Below are positions 34,481 through 42,433 of a DNA stretch of 64,000 nt, one piece after another (position 1 is the stretch's first letter; each line of letters begins with the position of its first letter). The position numbers and the translations under genes were made by a program. A model generated the notes under the pieces. That model saw only the letters and a program-made list of their open reading frames with translations. It did no database searches and was not told the DNA's origin. Source of the DNA: Chloroflexota bacterium (GTDB taxonomy: Bacteria; Chloroflexota; Anaerolineae; Aggregatilineales; Phototrophicaceae); NCBI GenBank assembly GCA_011523735.1, contig WTGB01000085.1:29276-93275 (forward strand), read 5' to 3'.

Positions 34481-34996
34481 ATGAACGTTTGGGACACCAT
34501 CCAAAGCAAACGCGCCATCCGCGAGTTTCGCGACGAGCCGCTTCAGCCCGCCCATATCGAGCGCATCCTCAATGCCGGGCGGCGCGCCCAAAGCTCCAAA
34601 AACAGCCAACCCTGGCATTTCATCGCCGTGCAAGACAAGAGACGTCTCGCCCAATTGGCTCAGCTTGGCGCGGGTATGGGGCATGTCGCCGGCGCCGCTC
34701 TCTGCGTGGTCATCGTCGTGCCGACTGAAAATGAGCGTACACTCTGGCACTTCTTTGATTCGGGGCAGAGCGCCGCTTATATGCAGCTGGCCGCTACCGA
34801 ACTCGGCATCGGCTCCTGCCTTGGCACCATCTACCAACCCGATGAAGCTCGCGATTTGCTCGGCATCCCAGGCGACCACCAGACGCGCTTGGTGATCTCT
34901 TTTGGTTATCCCGCTGATGCCAAGGGAGCCAGCGGTCCCCTGCGCGCGGGCGGGCGCCGCCTGTATGACGATGTCGCGCATTGGGAGACCTGGTGA
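34481..34996 (+). CDS. Nitroreductase-family protein
   Basis: A 171-residue flavoprotein, on the short side for the family. The FMN-binding N-terminus is SKRAIREFRDEPLQPAHIERIL and RRAQSSKNSQPWHFIAV. The C-terminal GIGSCLGTIYQPDEARDLLGIP follows the pattern of the family. Such enzymes reduce nitro compounds or other oxidised substrates using NAD(P)H and FMN. It is 28 nt upstream of hemB on the same strand, which suggests cotranscription, and a flavin enzyme beside a tetrapyrrole gene may be functionally related, though this is conjecture. Confidence 0.85.
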   Translation: MNVWDTIQSKRAIREFRDEPLQPAHIERILNAGRRAQSSKNSQPWHFIAVQDKRRLAQLAQLGAGMGHVAGAALCVVIVVPTENERTLWHFFDSGQSAAYMQLAATELGIGSCLGTIYQPDEARDLLGIPGDHQTRLVISFGYPADAKGASGPLRAGGRRLYDDVAHWETW

Positions 34997-35024
34997 TCCG
35001 GCGCGGTCCCGAGGGAATCTCACT

Positions 35025-36083
35025 ATGGCAGAACATGATCTGAAGACAAAGCCCGCGGAAGAAGTCGCCACTTTTCGCCGGTCCTTGCGTCCACGCCGCT
35101 TGCGTTTGTCCGCGTCACTCCGACGCCTGGTCCGCGAAACATCGCTGAAGCCCGATGATTTCATCTATCCGCTTTTCATCCGTCATGGCCGCGACCAGCG
35201 AATTCCCATCGATTCCATGCCCGGGCAATTCCAACTAACGTTGGACCGACTGCCCGCCGAAGCCAAAGCGATCGCTGACCTCGGCCTTCCCGCTGTCATC
35301 CTCTTCGGCATCCCGGCGGAAAAGGATACCTGTGGCAGCGATAATTTTGATCCAGAAGGCATCATCCCCCGCGCCATCGGCATCATCAAGGAAGCCGCTC
35401 CCGATCTTGTCGTCATCTCTGATATGTGCTTCTGCGAATACACCGACCACGGGCATTGCGGCCTGATCAATACGCCGGACAATCCCCACTTTGATCCCAA
35501 CTTGCCGCTCGGCTACCTGCTCAACGATCCCACTTTGGAACTGCTGGCTCGCGCCTCTGTCATCCATGCCCGCGCCGGCGCCGATATCATCGCGCCCTCC
35601 GGCATGCTGGATGGAATGGTCGCCTCAATTCGCCAGGCTCTCGATGCCGATGCCATGTCGCATGTCGCCGTGATGAGCTATGCCGCCAAAGCCGCCAGCG
35701 TATTCTACGGTCCCTTTCGCGATGCCGCGGAGAGCCCGCCCAGTTTCGGCGATCGCAAACAATATCAACTCGACCCGGCGAATCGCCGTGAAGCGCTCAA
35801 GGAAATCGCCCTGGATGTGGGCGAAGGCGCCGATATCCTGCTCGTCAAACCAGCTCTGCCCAGCCTCGATATTCTCAACGAAGCGCGCCGCCGCTTCGAC
35901 TTGCCGCTGGCGGCCTATCAGGTCAGCGGCGAGTACGCCATGATCCACGGCGCTGCCCGCCAAGGCTGGCTTGATCTCGAAGGAGCCGCTCTTGAGAGTC
36001 TCATCAGCATCAAACGCGCCGGCGCCGATATGATCATCAGCTACTTCGCCAAGGACGCCGCCGCCTGGCTGGACTCCGCCTGA
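35025..36083 (+). CDS. hemB: Delta-aminolevulinic acid dehydratase (porphobilinogen synthase)
   Basis: A 352-residue enzyme that joins two 5-aminolevulinate molecules to porphobilinogen in heme, cobalamin and chlorophyll synthesis. The zinc site is complete: DMCFCEYTDHGHCG (about 133-146) has all three cysteines, so it is the zinc-dependent rather than the magnesium-only type. Both active-site lysines are seen in MSYAAKAAS (about 221) and LLVKPALP (about 274). ATG 35025 has GAGGGAA upstream; the ORF track begins 41 codons earlier, inside the nitroreductase. Cobalamin demand may link it to metH, which uses B12. Confidence 0.97.
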   Translation: MAEHDLKTKPAEEVATFRRSLRPRRLRLSASLRRLVRETSLKPDDFIYPLFIRHGRDQRIPIDSMPGQFQLTLDRLPAEAKAIADLGLPAVILFGIPAEKDTCGSDNFDPEGIIPRAIGIIKEAAPDLVVISDMCFCEYTDHGHCGLINTPDNPHFDPNLPLGYLLNDPTLELLARASVIHARAGADIIAPSGMLDGMVASIRQALDADAMSHVAVMSYAAKAASVFYGPFRDAAESPPSFGDRKQYQLDPANRREALKEIALDVGEGADILLVKPALPSLDILNEARRRFDLPLAAYQVSGEYAMIHGAARQGWLDLEGAALESLISIKRAGADMIISYFAKDAAAWLDSA

Positions 36084-36213
36084 ATTTTCCTGCGTTTTAA
36101 CAGCGTCTGTGCAGGAAGAGCCTGACGCGATTTCACTTTGCAAGCTTGCGCCACGATGATAAGTTAAAAGTGAAGTTCAACTCATCGACCGCATCGGATT
36201 CCCTATAGGGCTC

Positions 36214-38742
36214 ATGCATAAGCTTTGGCGCGCCCTGCGTCATCACCTGCCGTTCTTGATCATCATGCCGCTCGTCATCAGCGCGTTGAGCTGGCCCACT
36301 ATCATCCACGTTTTCGATCGCGAAGGCTTCTGGCTGGTGCAGGACAATATTGACTCAAATATGCTTTTTTGGGATGCCTGGTATTTCGAGCGCTTGATCA
36401 CCGGCCGAGCCGACTACTTTTTCACTGACTTGCTTTTCCATCCAAGCGGCGTGTCGCTGGCCTTCCATAATTTCAGTCTGCCGCACATGGCTACTATGGC
36501 GGTCTTGAAGACCATTTTCCCCCCGGCAAAGGCCTTCAACCTGACTTTTCTCCTGCTCACTTTCCTGAACGCGGCAGCTGGTTACATATACCTGAATTAT
36601 CTCTTCCGCGATAAATGGGTCGCGCTCTTTGGCGCGGCCGTCTTCGGCACAAGCGCTTTTATCATGGACCGTCCCGCGCACACTAACATCGCTTTCATCG
36701 CGACAATCCCTTTGTCGCTCTATTTCCTGCATCGTGGCTTGGTCGAAGGTCGCCTGCGATTTATGGTAATTGCCGGCGCGGTTATCGGCGCCACCGCCTT
36801 CATCGGGATGTACACGCTTGTCTGCCTTTTGATAATGCTGGGATTCTATTTTGCTTACTTCGCGATGACGAGGTGGCGCGATCGCGCGTTTTGGCTAAAC
36901 GGGAGCCTGCTGTTGATCGTCATGGCGGGCTTCCTGTTCCTGCGCTTCTACCCGATGCTGGCGGATCCGCAAGGGCTGTCCGGTGCCCTGTCCAAAAATG
37001 AAGGCAGAGAAATCGGCAAAGAATTGCTCGGCTACTTCGTCAACTACCATCATCCTGTTTTCCAGCCTGTTCTCGCCGCGCTCTTCCCTGGGTTGCGCCC
37101 AAGCGAGTTGGTGAATGACGGCTGGCGCAATGTCGTCTTTCTCGGTTATATTCCCTTGTTCCTGGTCGCCTTGGCATTTGCCAAAAGCGAATCTCGCCGC
37201 CGATTGCTGCCTTGGACGATTCTAGCCCTCCCGTTCCTGATCCTTCGCCTCGGCTCATCTCTGACCTTCAACACGGCGCACTACCCGGATGTCATCTTGC
37301 CGAAACATTATTTGACGGAAGCCCTTCCCCATTTATTCAAGCCGTTCTGGGCAACTGATAACTTCCATGCCGGCACGCTGTTCCCTTTCGCCGCGCTCGC
37401 CTGCTGTGGATTGACTGCGCTCTTGCAATTGATGCCAAGAAAGCGCAAACGACTCCTCATTCTGCTTTTGACGGGCTTGGTGGCGTTCGAGTATTATGTC
37501 GAACCGAAGCCCTTTGCCCTCCCACAAGGCCGGCTGGATTTCAGCGACTGGCTGCAACAGCAAGACGACCAGGAATCTATCCACCTGATCAATCTGCCGG
37601 CCGGCAGCCGCAACTCCAAAGTCTACGGCTTTTACCAGACCTATAATGGCTATCCCCATGCCGAAGGCCGGCCCACCCGCAGTCCGTCAAGCGCCTTTGA
37701 CTACTTCGAGGCTAACCTTCTGCTGCATAACTGGCGCGCTGGCAGGACTTTCAATTGCCTGCCCGGCAGCGAGGCGCATTTCAGCGCCGCCCAGACGCAA
37801 TTGCTCAATGATGGCTTCACACATATCCTGCTGCATCATGATCTCATCCATCACCAGTCGATAGCCGCCAACTTCGTCAACGTTCCAGCAGCATACAGCG
37901 ACAAATTCGTCAGCATCTTCCTCGTCGAAGACCTGGACGAAAGCTGCAATTTGTCGGCGTTCTTGAGTCCGGACGCTCTCCCGCACTTGAAATCTGTCGA
38001 AGAGGCAGTTGTTGTCCCTATGCGCGGGGCTTCGCACCTAAGCGTCCATCCCTATGCAACCGTTGTCGCGGGCAATACGCAGAATTACTCGGCAATCCTT
38101 TACGATTTGCATGGCTTCAGGCCGCTGCGGGTACAAGATATCCCAGGCGAAAACCTGGCTGACACAACGGAACAGCCCTCCGACTCTCAGATCGCGCTCG
38201 TCGCCAACGATGTCATCCTCTTCACCTACGACCCTCAGGCGACCGACCATAAACCGGCCGATACATACCGTAGCTGGATCTCACGCTTCTTCAATTCCTG
38301 CGGACGCATCGCCGATGCGGAAACCGCCGTCATCGAGGTCTTCCTGCGTCCGGATTTCCCCTGCGAGCTTGCCCTAAGCGACGCGCCACTGTCCGTCGAC
38401 TACGACAACGGCATTCAGTTAGGCAACTTGCTAGCTGCTCGAGACGGGGACGAGCTGGAACTCACCATCCTTTGGAAACGGCTGCCGTCCGAGGCGCATG
38501 CTTTCTCAGTTCAATTCTTCGATGAAAATGGCAGTAAGGCGCAAGGGCAGGACTTCGTCTTCCACCGTGAGGCGCTAGATCGATATGAGATTGATTTGTC
38601 TGGCCTGGAGCCTGGGCATTACGCCGTCAAGCTGATCGTCTACAACTACGAGACTGGCGCCAGCTTGCCCGGCGTCTTGCTCAGCAGCCAAACTCCCTTC
38701 GACCGCGAACTGGAAATCACTCGGATTCGTATGGATTCCTAG
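36214..38742 (+). CDS. Large GT-C-like membrane protein, copy 1
   Basis: An 842-residue protein with about ten hydrophobic helices in residues 10-430, then a soluble extracytoplasmic C-terminal half. The N-terminal stretch NMLFWDAWYFERLITGRADYFFTD, followed by SLAFHNFSLPH, is typical of membrane proteins with a GT-C glycosyltransferase-like organisation that use lipid-linked sugars; the catalytic acidic residue may be the Asp in FWDAW. The C-terminal domain is probably a beta-sandwich (FNSCGRIADAETAVIEVFLRPDFP to the end). It has a tandem paralogue 55 nt downstream. Its exact acceptor is unknown. Confidence 0.6.
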   Translation: MHKLWRALRHHLPFLIIMPLVISALSWPTIIHVFDREGFWLVQDNIDSNMLFWDAWYFERLITGRADYFFTDLLFHPSGVSLAFHNFSLPHMATMAVLKTIFPPAKAFNLTFLLLTFLNAAAGYIYLNYLFRDKWVALFGAAVFGTSAFIMDRPAHTNIAFIATIPLSLYFLHRGLVEGRLRFMVIAGAVIGATAFIGMYTLVCLLIMLGFYFAYFAMTRWRDRAFWLNGSLLLIVMAGFLFLRFYPMLADPQGLSGALSKNEGREIGKELLGYFVNYHHPVFQPVLAALFPGLRPSELVNDGWRNVVFLGYIPLFLVALAFAKSESRRRLLPWTILALPFLILRLGSSLTFNTAHYPDVILPKHYLTEALPHLFKPFWATDNFHAGTLFPFAALACCGLTALLQLMPRKRKRLLILLLTGLVAFEYYVEPKPFALPQGRLDFSDWLQQQDDQESIHLINLPAGSRNSKVYGFYQTYNGYPHAEGRPTRSPSSAFDYFEANLLLHNWRAGRTFNCLPGSEAHFSAAQTQLLNDGFTHILLHHDLIHHQSIAANFVNVPAAYSDKFVSIFLVEDLDESCNLSAFLSPDALPHLKSVEEAVVVPMRGASHLSVHPYATVVAGNTQNYSAILYDLHGFRPLRVQDIPGENLADTTEQPSDSQIALVANDVILFTYDPQATDHKPADTYRSWISRFFNSCGRIADAETAVIEVFLRPDFPCELALSDAPLSVDYDNGIQLGNLLAARDGDELELTILWKRLPSEAHAFSVQFFDENGSKAQGQDFVFHREALDRYEIDLSGLEPGHYAVKLIVYNYETGASLPGVLLSSQTPFDRELEITRIRMDS

Positions 38743-38775
38743 GGTGCTGGTGTTCTTTCACATTCCTTGCGGCTG

Positions 38776-38784
38776 TGCTAGAGT
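38776..38784 (+). promoter_or_regulatory. Extended -10 promoter of GT-C-like copy 2
   Basis: TGCTAGAGT lies 13 bases before ATG 38798; a weak TTTCAC at 38756 could serve as -35 with a 17-bp spacer. Confidence 0.4.
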
Positions 38785-38797
38785 GATTCTTGGGTAG

Positions 38798-41341
38798 ATG
38801 TCGATTTCCGCAATTATCAATATGGATCAACGCTTGAAATCTATCATTCGTCTGCTTCGCGATCATCTCCATTTCCTGATCATCGTCCCCTTGCTCATCA
38901 TCGCGACGACCTGGCCCTTGGCGCAGCAAATCCTCGATGTACATTCGGTGCATAGCCCTCCAGGCGATGCCGATGTATTAATCGAGTTTTGGGACGCCTG
39001 GTACGGCAAATTGCTGCTGACGGGGAGAGCGGATTATTTTTACACTGAGCTGCTGTTTTATCCCGATGGTTTGTCGCTTGCCTTCCATCATTTAGGTCTT
39101 CCGCATGTTTTCATATTTGGCGGATTGCAGGCTGTCTTGCCGGCCGTCAACGCGTTCTTCCTCACTTATATGATTACGGTGTTTTCAAATGCCCTGGCCA
39201 GCTACATCTTTCTTCGGCAATTGTTCTTGGGCAAGTGGATTGCGCTGGCTGGCGCCGTCATTTTCAGCTTTAGTCCGTACTTTTTGCCTCACGCTCGTCA
39301 TTTAGATCAAATAACCATTTGGACGATTCCGCTCGCGCTCTATGCCTTCCATCGCGGCATTGTCGAGGAGCGCTGGCAATGGCTGTTCGCGGCCGGCTTC
39401 TTCGCAGGATTGACCGCCTTCATCATCTTGTATAACCTTGTCTGTCTTTTCATAACGATGGCTCTTTACACACTATACCTGGCTGCAACGCGATGGCGGG
39501 AACAGCGCTTCTGGTTCGGGGTGGCGCTGACGGTTTTGGTCGCGGCGTCAATTGGAATAATACGCCTCTATCCGATGATCGTCGACCCGAACTTTCTCGG
39601 CGAGGCTCTGGACAAAGGCGCCGACGCGCCTAACAGCACCGACCTGTTGGTTTTTCTAGTCAACCCGCGTCACCCTTTCACACCAACGGTATTCGATATG
39701 CTGTTTCATCGCGCGCCGCCGAAGGTACCTCCTAATGGTTATCTAGGTTTTTTGCCGCTTCTGCTAATTGTCGTCGGTCTTTTCCGTAGCGCAAATCGTC
39801 GCCTTATGGCGCCTTGGCTGATTCTGCTTGTCTTTTTCGTCGTTTTACGTCTTGGTCACGTTCTTCAAATTGACGGGCAGGTCTATTCTGATTTCCTCCT
39901 GCCAAAGTATTACTTGGATATACTCGTTCCTTGGCTCACTAAAGCATTTTGGCAGTTAACATTTCCTCAAATCGGCATCCTTCTGCCGCTCGCCGTACTC
40001 TGCTGTTACGGCTTACAGGCAATCCTGGTCCATATCCCGCGTAATTTGCGCGCCAGTGCTGTCCTCATCGTCATAACATTGCTAGCATTTGAATACTACC
40101 AGCGGCCGATTCGATCCTATCACCGGTATCAACCGCGCTATCAATGGATTGATTGGCTGGCTGTCGAACCTGGTCAGGATTCCATTCGCCTGATCAATCT
40201 GCCCATGGGACGCGACCGGTCAAAACGATACCTCTACCATCAGAGTTTGCACGGATATCCGCAAGTGGAGGGGCTGGCTTCTCGCACCCCCGGGTCCGCC
40301 TACAATTACATTGAGGGCAACCTGCTGCTTGGCGCATGGCGCGCTGGCGAGTCCATCAATTGCCTGGGGAGCAACATGGACGAATTTACCGCCGCCCACG
40401 CGCAACTAATATCTGACGGCTTCACGCATATCGTCTTGCATCGCGGATCATTTACAGACGAACATCTGGCTCAAAGCTTTGTCGACATTCCCGCTTCTTA
40501 CGCGGACGAGCAGGTCTTGATCTACAGGCTGGGAGATCTGCGCGACACTTGTGACGCCACCGCCTCGTTAAGCGAAACCTTTGCCCGATATGCGAGCATG
40601 ATCGACCGCTCCGGCGCCATCGCCCCAGATGGAGATTCGGCGATCCTCGCCATATACTCTTTCGATACAGCATCAGCCATAGCCCGCGGAGATCATTTGA
40701 CTGCCCTTAAATCTGACGCGGGTCTCCTTCGGCTTGACATTGAAGAACTGATCGAAGCTTCAAACTCGGACACTAGTCTGCGCGCCTATCATAGTTACGA
40801 TCATGTGAGATCCAAGAGCCTGCTTCTCCTTGCCTATGAGCCCAGCGCGCCGGAACAAGATCTGGCTGAACCATACCGTTCCTGGCTTTCCCGCCATTTC
40901 AATTCCTGCGGGCGGGTCGCCGACGCAGATGCTGCCGTCATCGAGGTCTTCCTGCGGCCTGGATTTCCCTGCGAGCTTGCCCTAAGCGACGCCCCGCTCG
41001 CTGTCGACTACGACGACATTCAACTCGGCAACTTGCTGGCTGCCAGAGACGGGGACAAACTCGAACTCGACATCTTGTGGAAACGTCTGCCAGCGGAGAG
41101 GCACGCCATTTCAGTTCAGTTTTTCGACCAAAACGACAACAAAGCGCAAGGGCAGGATTTCGTCTTCTACGATGCGCTAAACACTTATGAGATTGATCTA
41201 TCCGTCTTGGAGCCGGGGCATTATGCCGCCAAGCTGATCGTCTACAACTACGAGACCGGCGCCAGCGTGCCTGGCATTACCCTCGGCAGCCAAACCCGCT
41301 TCGACCGCGAACTCGAGTTCATGACTCTGACTATCGAATAG
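38798..41341 (+). CDS. Large GT-C-like membrane protein, copy 2
   Basis: An 847-residue tandem paralogue of the preceding gene, with the same plan: about ten transmembrane helices (EFWDAWYGKLLLTGRADYFYTELL near the N-terminus), a middle soluble region, and a C-terminal domain. The last 150 or so residues match copy 1 much more closely than the central part (CELALSDAPLxVDYD, GHYAxKLIVYNYETGAS). The start may be ATG 38798 or ATG 38822; neither has a good ribosome-binding site. It also has its own -10 element, so the two copies can be transcribed separately. Confidence 0.6.
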   Translation: MSISAIINMDQRLKSIIRLLRDHLHFLIIVPLLIIATTWPLAQQILDVHSVHSPPGDADVLIEFWDAWYGKLLLTGRADYFYTELLFYPDGLSLAFHHLGLPHVFIFGGLQAVLPAVNAFFLTYMITVFSNALASYIFLRQLFLGKWIALAGAVIFSFSPYFLPHARHLDQITIWTIPLALYAFHRGIVEERWQWLFAAGFFAGLTAFIILYNLVCLFITMALYTLYLAATRWREQRFWFGVALTVLVAASIGIIRLYPMIVDPNFLGEALDKGADAPNSTDLLVFLVNPRHPFTPTVFDMLFHRAPPKVPPNGYLGFLPLLLIVVGLFRSANRRLMAPWLILLVFFVVLRLGHVLQIDGQVYSDFLLPKYYLDILVPWLTKAFWQLTFPQIGILLPLAVLCCYGLQAILVHIPRNLRASAVLIVITLLAFEYYQRPIRSYHRYQPRYQWIDWLAVEPGQDSIRLINLPMGRDRSKRYLYHQSLHGYPQVEGLASRTPGSAYNYIEGNLLLGAWRAGESINCLGSNMDEFTAAHAQLISDGFTHIVLHRGSFTDEHLAQSFVDIPASYADEQVLIYRLGDLRDTCDATASLSETFARYASMIDRSGAIAPDGDSAILAIYSFDTASAIARGDHLTALKSDAGLLRLDIEELIEASNSDTSLRAYHSYDHVRSKSLLLLAYEPSAPEQDLAEPYRSWLSRHFNSCGRVADADAAVIEVFLRPGFPCELALSDAPLAVDYDDIQLGNLLAARDGDKLELDILWKRLPAERHAISVQFFDQNDNKAQGQDFVFYDALNTYEIDLSVLEPGHYAAKLIVYNYETGASVPGITLGSQTRFDRELEFMTLTIE

Positions 41342-41349
41342 CGCCCGTC

Positions 41350-42096
41350 TCAGCCGAGCGCGCCTTCCCGCTGGCGCTCGCCCGCCTTCGCCACCAGCGC
41401 GTCGAACAGCGCCTGCTGGCTGGCGTCATGAGCGGCGGTCACCTCGGGATGCCATTGCACCGCGATTAACCAGGGATGCCCTGAAGTCTCGACCGCCTCA
41501 ATGATGCCGTCCTCCGCCACCGCCACGACGCGCAACCCTGGGCCCAGCGCTTTTATCGCCTGATGATGCCCCGATGATGTTGACAGCCTCGTCAGCCCCA
41601 TCACTTCGGCGATCAAGCTGTCCGCTTCAACATGCACATCCTGCATCGCCCATAAACCCGCCTCGTCGCGGTGTATGTCCTCATCGCGAATGTCCGGAAT
41701 ATGCTCGTGCAAAGTCCCGCCCGCGGCGACATTCAAGACCTGCAAGCCCCGGCAGATGCACAGCAGCGGCTTTTCCCGCTCGATCAGCAAGTGCCTGACC
41801 AGGCGCAATTCACTCTCATCGCGTTCCGCATCGACAGGCAAGATATGGGGGTTCCGGCTGTCGCCGTCGTAGTGGTCCGGATCAATATCGGTGCCACCCG
41901 TCACCACCAAGCCATCCAGCAGCGGCAAGACATGCTCCCAGGCTTCGCCCGGCGGGATTAACAGGGCGACGCCTCCCGCCCGCCGCACCGCATCCACGTA
42001 TGGCGCTGGCGTGCTGTAAAATTCTCGGTAATGCCGCGATTGGATGTAGCCCTCGCTCCGCCCGCCGCTCGTGATGCCGATCACGGGTCTGCTCAT
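41350..42096 (-). CDS. C26 peptidase (gamma-glutamyl-gamma-aminobutyrate hydrolase family), second paralogue
   Basis: A 248-residue class I glutamine amidotransferase-like hydrolase, as at 24.7 kb but clearly divergent. The nucleophile is in LLCICRGLQVLNVAAGG, preceded by LDGLVVTGGTDIDP. The catalytic His-Glu pair is in AVQWHPEVT. ATG 42096 has AAGGAAAG upstream; the ORF track begins 46 codons too early. It is convergent with the GT-C-like gene and 8 nt from it. The substrate is not defined. Confidence 0.88.
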   Translation of the reverse strand: MSRPVIGITSGGRSEGYIQSRHYREFYSTPAPYVDAVRRAGGVALLIPPGEAWEHVLPLLDGLVVTGGTDIDPDHYDGDSRNPHILPVDAERDESELRLVRHLLIEREKPLLCICRGLQVLNVAAGGTLHEHIPDIRDEDIHRDEAGLWAMQDVHVEADSLIAEVMGLTRLSTSSGHHQAIKALGPGLRVVAVAEDGIIEAVETSGHPWLIAVQWHPEVTAAHDASQQALFDALVAKAGERQREGALG

Positions 42097-42433
42097 CTTG
42101 CTTTCCTTCACCGCGCTAACTTCCCGCATGGGAGTCAAATATAGTCGAGCTGTCAGCGGCAAGCAAGCATGAAGGCGTCGGTCTCCGCATTCAATCATCT
42201 CTCTCTGTGCTCTCAGTAAAACCGAGTTAGTCATACAAAAAAGCGAGCCTTGTAGGGGCGATCAATCTGGTCGCCTGCTGCCCCAGTAACTTGTGGTTTC
42301 GGGCGACATGGTATGTCATCCCTACAGATCGTTGCCTTAGTGAAATTTGCATTACTTTATTGGTTCTACTTCTGTGTGCTCTGTGGTTAAATGTCAATGA
42401 TGTGTTGGCGCATCAAATCTACAGGACCGCTCA
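42097..42433. other. Intergenic region with a dispersed element and no gene
   Basis: About 337 bases between the divergent C26 and FtsX genes. The middle holds a 76-bp inverted-repeat element (42251-42326). Outside it I see no gene and no convincing promoter pair; the 81-residue plus-strand ORF at 42391 runs into the permease gene in another frame. Confidence 0.5.
42251..42326. repeat. 76-bp dispersed inverted-repeat element
   Basis: Left end TGTAGGGGCGATC, right end TGTCATCCCTACA. Two hairpins are possible: GGCGATC-AATCT-GGTCGCC (with one G-T pair) and GGGCGACATGGTATGTCATCCC. The length is exactly that of the copy at 45638-45713, and the ends correspond base for base over most of their length. 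Confidence 0.7.
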
